DNA from: Sphingomonadales bacterium
GTDB lineage: Bacteria; Pseudomonadota; Alphaproteobacteria; Sphingomonadales; Sphingomonadaceae
DNA: 64,000 nt
Direction: 5' to 3'
Assembly: GCA_025356275.1 (NCBI GenBank)
Contig: JANXUK010000134.1
Span: forward strand, 1-64,000
Positions 39,535 through 48,665 of this stretch are shown here, piece after piece. Under the pieces are notes generated by a model. That model saw only the letters and a program-made list of their open reading frames with translations, ran no database searches and was not told the origin of the DNA. The position numbers and the translations under genes were made by a program. Position 1 is the first letter of the stretch; the number at the start of each line of letters is the position of its first letter.

Positions 39535-39760
39535 TCTACATAGGCATTTCCTCAAGAAAGATAGAGTTTGTTAATTGTGTGATATGAAATAAAACAGAGA
39601 AAATTGGGTAAAAATTTATTAACGCAATGATAAAAAGCCATTAATGGGAAATTTTAACTACGGATAGTTGTGCGATAACATGGTTAATTGGTATTAATAC
39701 ATCGATATATACTTGAAGATTTGACTATATCAGTTAAATATGTAGCTCATTTGGTGATGT
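39535..39760. promoter_or_regulatory. AT-rich upstream region of the DUF11 operon
   Basis: Long A/T-dominated stretch (gttaattgtgtgatatgaaataaaacagagaaaattgggtaaaaatttattaacg...taatacatcgatatatacttgaag) in a high-GC window, upstream of the minus-strand operon. Confidence 0.6.
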
Positions 39761-40088
39761 GGGCGCGCGACAGCAATATGGCAATCCTATGGTATGCGAA
39801 CCCATGACACTGAGGCGGTTGGGTATGGGCGGGCAATTGGCCGGTGTTTGGTGAATGGGTTCGCGGGGGCTGCGCCGATATCCAACAGAGATTTCGTGCC
39901 CCCGGCGATTTTCGGCCCGCAGATGCAAGGCCCCGATTTGGCGCAATTGCCTGGGGGCCGGGTCGGTGCCCCGGCTTTCGGGCTATTGCCTCGATCTGTA
40001 TCGAACCGGTATTCGTGAACACTTGCGTCGTGACGAGATAGGGTGCAGATACCGCGCCACACCGATTGCTTGACGGAGATCTTGAACC

Positions 40089-40871
40089 ATGCGTGAATTT
40101 CATAATGTCCTGGCTTCCGTGGCATTTGCCGTGGCGAGCCTTTCTTTCGCAACCGCTGCCGAGGCACTTGCCCCGGCACAGGCCAACCGCACCTGGGTTT
40201 CCGGCGTTGGTGACGATACCAACCCCTGCTCGCGCACCGCGCCCTGCAAGACCTTCGCCGGCGCGATCAGCAAGACCGCGGCTGGCGGCGAGATCAACGT
40301 GCTCGATCCGGGCGGTTTCGGCGCGCTGACCATCACAAAGGCGATCACTGTCCGGGCCGACAACGTTGAGGCGGGCGTTCTGGTGTCTGGCGTCAATGGC
40401 TTTGTCGTCTCCGCCGGCGCTGCCGATCATGTCGTGATCGACGGGCTCGATTTCGAAGGGGTCGGCACCGGGCTCTCGGGCATTGAAGTGGTTTCTGCCG
40501 GCGACGTGCTGATCCGCAACTGCATCATCCGCGATTTCAAGGCGGGCAACGCGTCCGGCGTGCACCTGAGCAATACGGCGCTGGTCCGCGTGACCATCGA
40601 TCACACCACGATCTATAACAACGGCACTGGTGTCTCGATCGCCTCTTCGCCGAATACGGGCAAGGTGAAGCTGCAAGATTCTCTGGTGCTCTCCAACCCC
40701 ACTGCCGGGGTCAAGGTGGTTGGCTCGGGCAACAATGTAACGATCGCCGGTTCGACGGTGATCGGCAGCACCAAGGCGCTGGACTTTGTCGCGGGCGGCG
40801 GTTCGGCCAGCTCGTATGGCAACAATGTCCTGTCCGCTGGCGACACGCCAGTGGCGCTCTCGCTGCAATAA
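40089..40871 (+). CDS. Secreted right-handed parallel beta-helix protein
   Basis: Signal peptide; RTWVSGVGDDTNPCSRTAPCKTFAGAISKTAAGGEINVLDPGGFGALTITKAITV followed by repetitive VVIDGLDFEG / VLIRNCIIRDF / VTIDHTTIYNN / VKLQDSLVLSN / VTIAGSTVIGS rungs. Confidence 0.88.
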   Translation: MREFHNVLASVAFAVASLSFATAAEALAPAQANRTWVSGVGDDTNPCSRTAPCKTFAGAISKTAAGGEINVLDPGGFGALTITKAITVRADNVEAGVLVSGVNGFVVSAGAADHVVIDGLDFEGVGTGLSGIEVVSAGDVLIRNCIIRDFKAGNASGVHLSNTALVRVTIDHTTIYNNGTGVSIASSPNTGKVKLQDSLVLSNPTAGVKVVGSGNNVTIAGSTVIGSTKALDFVAGGGSASSYGNNVLSAGDTPVALSLQ

Positions 40872-40996
40872 ATAGCATACGCGGTACGCGGGGATGACGC
40901 TCGGGCCGATGCCCGAGCGTTTTCCTGTTTTGCGCCCAACAGATTTGGCCGCAGGTTCGGCCCAAATTTGGCTTGGGTGCAGCGGGGCCGCCCGCC

Positions 40997-41884
40997 TCAA
41001 GCGATCTGGTAGATCCGCTCGAAATCGGCCTCGGCGGCCGGGCGCCCCGGCGATTCATGTCCGGCAATAGCGGTGCGGTGCATCACGCGGCCCTGATCTG
41101 TATAGGGCACAACGCGGTGCATCAGGCCCTGATTGTCCCACACCACCAGATCGCCCACGGTCCAGTCATGGCGATAGACAAAGGCGGGCTGCGCCGCCCA
41201 TTGCTGCAACCGGGTCAACAGCGCACGGCCATGCGCCCCCGGCATCCCGACGATCCCATCGGCATGCGTCCCCAGCAGCAGCGATTTGCGCCCGCTCTCA
41301 TGCGTCCACACCAGCGGCTGTTCCATGACGGCTGCCATCGCGCGATACCGGGCGACGCGCTCCGGCGTGGGCACGCCGTGGACCGGGCGTACCGCAGCCT
41401 CGATGGTGTGGATGACGCGCAAATCCTCATACGCGCGCTTGTCCGCCTCGGAGAGCCCGTCATAGGCGGCATAGAGGTTGGCGAACTCGGTGGCGCCGCC
41501 ACTCTCCGACAGGGCGCGTGCCGCGAGCAGGGTTGCCTTGGGCACCGGCTGGTCGATGGTGACCCCGTCGATGTGCCAGAAAAACGTGCCCAGCACGTAA
41601 TCGGGTTCACTGTTGAGCTTCCGGTCCAGCGTAATCTTGTAGACGCCGGGGGTGGTGGCGTCCGATCCGGGCACGGCGCGGGTGAAATTAACCATACCGC
41701 CCATCGCATCGGTCAGCGCCAGCTGCTCTGTATCGCTGGCGTTGAGGCGCGGGAACACCAGCACGCCGCGCTCCTCCAGCGCCACTTTCAGTTCGGCGAT
41801 GACATCGGGATCGAGCAGCGAGGCCTTATCGATGGTCACGGTGCTGCCGATGGCAGGGGTGATCGGGGTCAGGGTGCACGGCAT
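40997..41884 (-). CDS. TauD/TfdA family dioxygenase
   Basis: GVLVFPRLNASDTEQLALTDAMG...DYVLGTFFWHIDGVTIDQPVPKATLLAARALSESGGATEFANLYAAYDGL...WTVGDLVVWDNQGLMHRVVPY. Confidence 0.92.
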   Translation of the reverse strand: MPCTLTPITPAIGSTVTIDKASLLDPDVIAELKVALEERGVLVFPRLNASDTEQLALTDAMGGMVNFTRAVPGSDATTPGVYKITLDRKLNSEPDYVLGTFFWHIDGVTIDQPVPKATLLAARALSESGGATEFANLYAAYDGLSEADKRAYEDLRVIHTIEAAVRPVHGVPTPERVARYRAMAAVMEQPLVWTHESGRKSLLLGTHADGIVGMPGAHGRALLTRLQQWAAQPAFVYRHDWTVGDLVVWDNQGLMHRVVPYTDQGRVMHRTAIAGHESPGRPAAEADFERIYQIA

Positions 41885-42005
41885 GGCGGGGCTCCGGGTT
41901 GAGAAATACCTCGCAACTATGCCCCGGTTCCCGCGCCAAGCCCATCGCCAAAACGCATTCGCACGGCAACCGCGCCATAACAGCGCCGGTGCGGTGCGAT
42001 CGCGC

Positions 42006-42671
42006 TCAGCTGTGCCACAGTTCTGGCAGACGGTCGTGCAGCGCCGCCAGCTTCGGCATGTCGAAATGCGCGATATAGGCGGCGTTGGGATTGTGCCGCA
42101 GATAGCCCTGATGATAGGCCTCGGCCGGATAGAACTGCCCATTTTCCAGCCTGGTTGCGATCGGCCGGGAGAAGGTATGCGCCGCGCCCAACGCCGCAAT
42201 ATAGGTCACGGCCTCGGCGCGCTGGGCCGGGGTTTGCGCGAATATCGCCGAGCGATAGCTGTGGCCGCTGTCGGGATATTGGCCCTCGACCTGCGTCGGG
42301 TCATGCGCGACCGCGAAAAAGACCTTGAGCAATTGCCCATAGCTGACCACCGCCGGGTCATAGGTGATGCGCACCGCCTCGGCATGGCCGGTGGTTTCGG
42401 AGGAGACGTCGCCGTAATTGGCGGTGGCGGCGGTGCCCCCGGCATATCCGGCGGTGACCGATTTGACACCCTTCACATGCTCATACACGCCCTCCATGCC
42501 CCAGAAGCAGCCGCCCGCGACCACCGCCACGGCATTGCCATGCGGCTGGGCCATTTCGCGGGGCGGTTCGGGGAAGGGCACCGGCGCGGCGGCAACCGGG
42601 GCAAGGCCGCCGAACGCCGCGATGCCCGATGCGGTGACGGCCAGGATGGCGGCGAGGCTCAAGCGGTTCAT
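42006..42671 (-). CDS. msrA: Peptide-methionine (S)-S-oxide reductase MsrA, exported form
   Basis: VVAGGCFWGMEGVYEHVKGVKSVTAGYAGGTAATANYGDVSSETTGHAEAVRITYDP; N-terminal signal-like MNRLSLAAILAVTASGIAAF. Confidence 0.95.
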   Translation of the reverse strand: MNRLSLAAILAVTASGIAAFGGLAPVAAAPVPFPEPPREMAQPHGNAVAVVAGGCFWGMEGVYEHVKGVKSVTAGYAGGTAATANYGDVSSETTGHAEAVRITYDPAVVSYGQLLKVFFAVAHDPTQVEGQYPDSGHSYRSAIFAQTPAQRAEAVTYIAALGAAHTFSRPIATRLENGQFYPAEAYHQGYLRHNPNAAYIAHFDMPKLAALHDRLPELWHS

Positions 42672-43153
42672 GCGGATTTTCCTGGCGTGAATATGAGGGC
42701 GATACCGTTCATGCAATACCGCTTGCCGGTGGGGCGAGGGCCATCGTCGAACACATGGCCGAGGTGCCCGGCGCAGCGCGCGCAGTGGATTTCGTTGCGG
42801 ACATCGCCCAGCTCGTAATCGGCCTTTGAGCCGGTTGCCCCGGGCAGCGCGGCCCAAAAGCTGGGCCAGCCGGTGCCGCTGTCGAACTTGGTGCCCGACG
42901 CGAACAGCGGCAGCGCGCAGCCGGCGCAGCCAAAGATGCCTGTGCGATGCTCATTCAGCAGCGGGCTGGTGAACGGTGCCTCGGTGCCGGCATGGCGCAG
43001 CACCGCATAGGCGCCGGACGACAGGCGGGCGCGCCATTGCGCGTCGGTGAAGCTGATGGTGGTGATCGGCCCGGCGAGCGCAGGCCCGGCGGCGATCAAC
43101 GCGAGCCCGCTGACGCCATAGAACATCAGGTCGCGTCGGTTGCAATGGAACAT
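42668..43153 (-). CDS. msrB: Peptide-methionine (R)-S-oxide reductase MsrB, exported form
   Basis: GIFGCAGCALPLFASGTKFDSGTGWPSFWAAL...EIHCARCAGHLGHVFDDGPRPTGKRYCMNGIALIF; 4-nt overlap with msrA. Confidence 0.95.
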   Translation of the reverse strand: MFHCNRRDLMFYGVSGLALIAAGPALAGPITTISFTDAQWRARLSSGAYAVLRHAGTEAPFTSPLLNEHRTGIFGCAGCALPLFASGTKFDSGTGWPSFWAALPGATGSKADYELGDVRNEIHCARCAGHLGHVFDDGPRPTGKRYCMNGIALIFTPGKSA

Positions 43154-43305
43154 GAGAGTCCTTTCATCCGCCAATATGGTGCCCGCGGGGTCATATTACC
43201 AGTACGGGCCGACCATGCGATTGGTTGCAGATGGCGGCACAGAAATATGCGCCATCGCGCGAAACCTTCGTCGATGCACCGGCGAATCGGGCAGGGTAAC
43301 GCCCC

Positions 43306-44859
43306 TCAATGCCCGCCTTCGGTGCCGGTCAGCCGGGTCAGCTTGATACGCGGAGTGATCCACACCATTGCCGATGACAGGAACAGCACCGCCGCCGCGA
43401 CCATGAATGTGTGGTTCACCGCCATGGTGACCGCCTCCTTGTCGACCAGATTGGAGATCAACGCCCGCGCCTGAGGCCCCGGAATCCCCCGCGCCAACAG
43501 GCTGGCCTGGGCGGCATCGGGGTGAATGCGGCCCGCCAGCGCGTTGCGTGACACGATCTGCGCATCGCCCCAGATGGTCAGCACCAGCGACGTGGATATC
43601 GCCGTCGCCATCGTCCGCACGAAATTCTGGAGGCCCGCGGCCGATGCGGTCTCCTCCGGGCGCACCGCGCTCAGCGCCATCGTGGTCAGCGGGATCATCA
43701 TCAGCGGCATGCCGAACCCCTGGGCGAACATCGGCCACGCCAGCCCGAAGGAATCGACCCCGCTGGTCCAGTTCGTGCGGGCCAGCGCCATCATCCCCAT
43801 CCACCCGGTGCCGATGCAGACCAGCAGGCGCGGATCAACCCGGCGCATCAGCTTGGCGGCGAATGGCGCGATCAGCACCGCCGCAAAGGCGTGCATCGCC
43901 GTGATCTGCCCGGCCTTGGTCGCGGTATAGCCCAGCGTCGCCTGAAGCCATTGCGGTACCACTACTATGCCCGCGAAGAACGACCCGAAGCACAAAGCCT
44001 GTGTCGCCACGGTGGCGCTAAAGCCGAGATGGCGGAATACGCGGAGGTCGACGATCGGATGCTCCTCGGTCAGCTCCCAGATCAGGAAGGCGCAGAAGCC
44101 GACAATCGCGCCCGCCGTGAGCCCGACAATCCGCCAGTCATTGAACCAGTCATGGTCGCGCCCGATGTCCAGCATCACCTGCAAACAACCGATCCAGAAG
44201 ATCATCAGCACCAGCCCGACCTTGTCAATCGGCAACCGCTGCGTCGTGGTCTCCACCGAACGCAGCAGCATATAGCCGGCAAAGGTGCACACCGCCGCGA
44301 TCGGCACGTTGATCAGGAATATCCAGTGCCAGCTGATATCGTCGCTGATGATGCCGCCCACGATCGGCCCAATGGCAGGGCCAGCGGTGACGGTCATCGC
44401 CCAGATCGTCATCGCCATCGTCCGCTTTTCGGGCGGGAACACCCGGACCAGCAGCGTCTGCGACATCGGCATGATCGGCCCGCCGCATAGGCCCTGACCG
44501 ATGCGGCAGACCACGATCATCGTCAGCGACACCGAAAGCCCGCACATCAGGGAGAAAAATCCAAAACCCAGCATCGCCCACAGGAATACGCGCACCGTGC
44601 CAAACCTTTGTGCCAGCCAGCCGGTCAGCGGCACGCAGATCGCCTCGGCCACCGCATAGGAGGTGATGATCCAGGTGCCCTGACCGAGCGAAATCCCCAG
44701 ATTGCCCGCGATATGCGGTACCGAAACGTTGGCAATGGTCAGGTCGAGCACGACCATGAAATTGCTCAGCGCCAGAACCAGCCCGGCCATAAGCTGGCGG
44801 GGCGCGCTCAGCATGAAGCCGGTGCTGCCGTCCGCCGATGGCGCCGCGCCGCTGGCCAT
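43306..44859 (-). CDS. DHA2 family (EmrB-like) drug efflux MFS transporter
   Basis: MVVLDLTIANVSVPHIAGNLGISLGQGTWIITSYAVAEAICVPLTGWLAQRFG; 14-TM type ORF. Confidence 0.93.
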   Translation of the reverse strand: MASGAAPSADGSTGFMLSAPRQLMAGLVLALSNFMVVLDLTIANVSVPHIAGNLGISLGQGTWIITSYAVAEAICVPLTGWLAQRFGTVRVFLWAMLGFGFFSLMCGLSVSLTMIVVCRIGQGLCGGPIMPMSQTLLVRVFPPEKRTMAMTIWAMTVTAGPAIGPIVGGIISDDISWHWIFLINVPIAAVCTFAGYMLLRSVETTTQRLPIDKVGLVLMIFWIGCLQVMLDIGRDHDWFNDWRIVGLTAGAIVGFCAFLIWELTEEHPIVDLRVFRHLGFSATVATQALCFGSFFAGIVVVPQWLQATLGYTATKAGQITAMHAFAAVLIAPFAAKLMRRVDPRLLVCIGTGWMGMMALARTNWTSGVDSFGLAWPMFAQGFGMPLMMIPLTTMALSAVRPEETASAAGLQNFVRTMATAISTSLVLTIWGDAQIVSRNALAGRIHPDAAQASLLARGIPGPQARALISNLVDKEAVTMAVNHTFMVAAAVLFLSSAMVWITPRIKLTRLTGTEGGH

Positions 44860-44862
44860 GGC

Positions 44863-45993
44863 CTAACCGCCCGTCAGATCAATACTGGCATCACATGAAA
44901 GCCCGATGCCGAGCGGATGTTTGGCCAGTTCCTGCGGGTCAAGCGTGATCCGCACCGGCACGCGCTGCACCACCTTGATCCAGTTGCCGGTCGCATTCTG
45001 GGCCGGGATCAGCGCGGTGGCCGCGCCGGTCGCCGCCGCGATGCCCGAGACCTTGCCATGGAACACCACGCCCGAGCCATACAGATCGGTGGTCACCTCG
45101 GCCTTCATGCCGACGCGCACGCCGCGCAGCTGGCTTTCCTTGAAATTGGCGTCGACGAACATCTGCGACTGCGGCACGATCGCCATGATCGGAGTGCCGG
45201 CGGCAACCCGCTGGCCCACCTGGACCTGCCGGCCGCTCACCACACCGTCGATCGGCGCGCGGATCACCATGCGCCCGACTTCCAGCCGCGCCGATGTAAG
45301 CCGCGCCTGCGCCGCGCGCACGCCGGGGTCGCTGGCCTCGGTCAGCCCACTGACCAGCGCATCGGCGGCATTGGCCGTCCCGCGCGCCGCGCTGCGTGCC
45401 GCCTCGGCCTGGGCCAGCATTGCACGCGCCGCAGCCAGTGCCGCCTGTGCCTCAATCGCATTCTTGCGCGCGGTGGTGACTTCCTCGCCCGAGACACCGC
45501 CGATCCCGACCAGCGCCTCGCGCCGCGACAAATCGGCCCGCGCCTTGTCGACATCGGCGCTGGCCGAACCGACATGCGCCTGCGCCGAGGCAATATCGGC
45601 GGCACGCGCCCCGATCTGCGCGGTCAAAGCGGCGCCGGTGGCCTGAGACTGATGAAAGCGGCGCTGCGCCAGTGCCAGATCGGCCTCCGCGGAGCCTTCC
45701 GTCACCTGCGCATCGGCGGGATCGAGCATCGCCAGAACCGTGCCCTTACGGACGAATTGCGTGTTGCTGACCTCCACCGCGATCACCGTGGCTGAACTGA
45801 GCGGGGTGATCTGGGCCATTTCCGCACCGACATAGGCATCATCGGTATCCACCGAATTGCGCCCGATCAGCAGATACCACAAGGCATAGGCCGCCACGAT
45901 CACCAGCACCGCCAGCCCCAGCCGGATCAGCCAGGTGCGGCGGGTGGTGGCGCGCTGGGCGTCGCCGGGTGGGACCTGTTCGGTATCGCTCAT
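44863..45993 (-). CDS. HlyD/EmrA family periplasmic adaptor
   Basis: NSVDTDDAYVGAEMAQITPLSSATVIAVEVSNTQFVRKGTVLAMLDPADAQ...VIRAPIDGVVSGRQVQVGQRVAAGTPIMAIVP. Confidence 0.93.
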   Translation of the reverse strand: MSDTEQVPPGDAQRATTRRTWLIRLGLAVLVIVAAYALWYLLIGRNSVDTDDAYVGAEMAQITPLSSATVIAVEVSNTQFVRKGTVLAMLDPADAQVTEGSAEADLALAQRRFHQSQATGAALTAQIGARAADIASAQAHVGSASADVDKARADLSRREALVGIGGVSGEEVTTARKNAIEAQAALAAARAMLAQAEAARSAARGTANAADALVSGLTEASDPGVRAAQARLTSARLEVGRMVIRAPIDGVVSGRQVQVGQRVAAGTPIMAIVPQSQMFVDANFKESQLRGVRVGMKAEVTTDLYGSGVVFHGKVSGIAAATGAATALIPAQNATGNWIKVVQRVPVRITLDPQELAKHPLGIGLSCDASIDLTGG

Positions 45994-47546
45994 GGCTTGG
46001 TATCCTTGGGGGACGGGGCGTAACCGCCGCCGAGCGCGCGGATCAGGCGCACATCGGCGTCGCGCGCCGCCGCGTCCAGATTGCCCGCCGCCAGTTGCGC
46101 CTGCACCATCTTGTCCTGCGCGGCCAACACGTCGAGAAAGCTGGCCAAGCCGCCGCGATAGCGGGCCTGCGCGATCGCATAGGCCTCACCGGTGGCGCCG
46201 ACGGCAGCGGTAACATCGGCATTCTGCGCATCGAGCGCGCCGCGCGCGGTTACCGCATCGGCGGCCTGCTGATAGGCGCCCAGCACGGTGCGGTTGTAAT
46301 CGGCCAGCGCCAGATCGTAATCGGCCCGCGCGCCGCGATATTGCGCGCGGATCGCGCCGCCGTGAAAGATCGGCAGGCTGATCGCCGGGCCGATTGTGCC
46401 ATAGGTTGAGTTGGTGTCCAACAATTGCCCCAGCCCGAGCGCCTGTAAGCCGTAGAGCGCGCTCAGCTTGATGGCCGGGAAAAAGCTGGCATGCGCCGCG
46501 CCGACCCGGCTGGCCGCAGCCTCCAGCCGGGCCCGTGCCGCCGCGACGTCGGCGCGCCGCGCGATCAGCTCGGTGCTGGCACCCGCCGGCAAGGCACGCG
46601 GGCTGAGCGGGGCAAGATGCGGCGCGGTGATCGACAGTCCGCGATCAGGCCCGGCCCCCACCAGCATCGCAAGCTGATGCCGGCGCATCGTCACCAATTG
46701 CTCGGCAGCGGCGAGATCGGCGCGCGCGGTGTCACCGCCCGCCTGTGCCAGCCGCAGACTGTCGCGCCGCTCCAGCCCCTGATCCAGCCGCCGGGCGATC
46801 AGGCTGGCGGTCTGGACCCGGTTCTGTGCCACCGCCAGCCTTAGATCGCGCAAGGCCATCGCCGCGCCCAGATCGGCATAAGCACTCGTCACCGCGCTCG
46901 CCAGCGCCAGCACGGCGGCTTGCGCATCGAGCGCTGCCGCTTGTCGCTCCGACGTGGCGGCAGCCAGCAGCGCGCGGTTCCTGCCCCACAGGTCGGGGTC
47001 AAACCCGAAGGCCAGCGACACATTCCCCTCATCGTTCCAGCCCTGCGGCAGGTACGGGATGAATTGCGGCGGGAAACCGGTGTTCAAACTCTGCCGGGTC
47101 AGCCCGATGCTGGCCTGCCCGTCCAGTGTCGGCAACAGGGCACTGCGCGCCGCGCCGGCCATCGCCGCGGCTTTGCGCAACCGCGCGGCGGCGGTGGCGA
47201 CATCGGGCGAATGCGCCAGCGCCTCATCGACCAGCGCCGACAGTTGCGGATCGCCATAGGAATCCCACCACCGCGCGCCCGGCCATTCAGGAGGGGGCCA
47301 GGCCGCGTCGGCAGCAGGCAGGCTCTGGCTCGCGGCGATGCCATCGGGCGCCAGCGGCGCGGCCAGCGGCGCGCCACCCGGCACCGCAACACAGCCGCCA
47401 AGCATCGGCAGCGCCAGCAACACCAGCACAGCCAATCGGCCCGACTTTATGCGCGGAGGTTTGGGATTGATCAGCAACATGGCTTGTGCGGGCTTTTTCA
47501 CCGCCAGCGCGCGGCGGTCAATGGAGATTTTCTTCGCAGCGCACAA
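45990..47546 (-). CDS. NodT/OprM-type efflux outer membrane lipoprotein
   Basis: Lipobox LLALPMLGGCVAVPGG; WWDSYGDPQLSALVDEALAHSPDVATAAARLRKA; RADVAAARARLEAAASRVGAAHASFFPAIKLSALYG. Confidence 0.92.
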   Translation of the reverse strand: MCAAKKISIDRRALAVKKPAQAMLLINPKPPRIKSGRLAVLVLLALPMLGGCVAVPGGAPLAAPLAPDGIAASQSLPAADAAWPPPEWPGARWWDSYGDPQLSALVDEALAHSPDVATAAARLRKAAAMAGAARSALLPTLDGQASIGLTRQSLNTGFPPQFIPYLPQGWNDEGNVSLAFGFDPDLWGRNRALLAAATSERQAAALDAQAAVLALASAVTSAYADLGAAMALRDLRLAVAQNRVQTASLIARRLDQGLERRDSLRLAQAGGDTARADLAAAEQLVTMRRHQLAMLVGAGPDRGLSITAPHLAPLSPRALPAGASTELIARRADVAAARARLEAAASRVGAAHASFFPAIKLSALYGLQALGLGQLLDTNSTYGTIGPAISLPIFHGGAIRAQYRGARADYDLALADYNRTVLGAYQQAADAVTARGALDAQNADVTAAVGATGEAYAIAQARYRGGLASFLDVLAAQDKMVQAQLAAGNLDAAARDADVRLIRALGGGYAPSPKDTKP

Positions 47547-47558
47547 ATTCGCGCAGCG

Positions 47559-47727
47559 CTAGTGGATTGATTTTGACATTTGCATCCCCCGGCGGTTGGG
47601 ATGGGTCTGCAAATGTCAAAATCGTAAAATCCACTAGAATCAGAATCTTCTAGTGGTCCGAAAAGATTCTGACATTCGAGCGCGACTTGGCCTCAACCGG
47701 TATCGAATGTCAGAATCGGACCACTAG
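47559..47727. repeat. Double-hairpin CTAG-bounded element, copy 3 (half-units 47559-47637 and 47650-47727)
   Basis: CTAGTGGATTGATTTTGACATTTGCA...TGCAAATGTCAAAATCGTAAAATCCACTAG-AATCAGAATCTT-CTAGTGGTCCGAAAAGATTCTGACATTCGA...TCGAATGTCAGAATCGGACCACTAG. Confidence 0.95.
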
Positions 47728-47801
47728 CTATATCCGTTGGAATACGGCATCAGCGCGATTTCGCAGTTGGCAACTCCCGCCACCAACGGACGAACCGCGC
47801 C

Positions 47802-48581
47802 ATGACCAATCTTGTTACGAAGCTGCTGCTGGCGCTTGCCATGCTGCTGCCCTTCGGCGCGCCGGCCCATGCTCGGGCCATGGAAGGGCGCGGCCCCGCG
47901 GTACTCGCCGCGTCATCGCTGCAGGAGGCGATCAACGCCGCCGCCGATGGCTGGGCCGCCGAAGGGCACGCCCGCCCGGTGATCTCGCTGGCCAGTTCGG
48001 CCGCGCTGGCGCGTCAGATTGAGGCTGGCGCGCCGGCCGACATCTTTATCAGCGCCGATGCGCAGTGGATGGACGAAATTTCCGCCAAAGGGCTGACTTT
48101 CCCGGCCAGCCGGCGCGATTTGGTGGGCAACCGGCTGGTGCTGATCGCCCCGGCAGCGAGCCGCGTCCGGCTGAGCATCACTCGCGGATTTCCGCTGGCT
48201 GCCGCGCTGGGCGAAGGGCGGCTGGCGTCCGGGGCGACCACATCGGTGCCCGCCGGCATCTATGCCAAACAGGCGCTGACCGCGCTGGGCGTGTGGGACG
48301 CGGTGGCGGGCAGACTGGCGGAGACCGAGAATGTGCGCGCGGCGCTGGCGTTGGTAAAGCATGGTGAAGTGCCGTTGGGCATCGTCTATGCCACCGACGC
48401 CCGCGCCGAGCCCGGCGTGCGCATCGTGGGCGTGTTCCCGGAAAGCAGCCACAAGCCGATCCGCTACCCGCTGGCCGTACTGACCGCATCGCGCCACCCT
48501 GATGCAGCAGCGTTCGAGCGGTTTCTGCTATCCGCCAAGGGTCGCGCGATCCTGCTGCGCTTTGGCTTTGTTGGGGTCTAA
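47802..48581 (+). CDS. modA: Molybdate ABC transporter substrate-binding protein
   Basis: VLAASSLQEAINAAADGWAAEGHARPVISLASSAALARQIEAGAPADIFISADAQWMDEI; followed by modB and modC. Confidence 0.93.
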   Translation: MTNLVTKLLLALAMLLPFGAPAHARAMEGRGPAVLAASSLQEAINAAADGWAAEGHARPVISLASSAALARQIEAGAPADIFISADAQWMDEISAKGLTFPASRRDLVGNRLVLIAPAASRVRLSITRGFPLAAALGEGRLASGATTSVPAGIYAKQALTALGVWDAVAGRLAETENVRAALALVKHGEVPLGIVYATDARAEPGVRIVGVFPESSHKPIRYPLAVLTASRHPDAAAFERFLLSAKGRAILLRFGFVGV

Positions 48582-48665
48582 GGGTTTGTTAGCCACCTGC
48601 CGGCGGGGTAAGCCACAGGCTTGCGAAAAAGCGCCCTTTCGTGCTTGTTCGCCAAACATTCTCCC

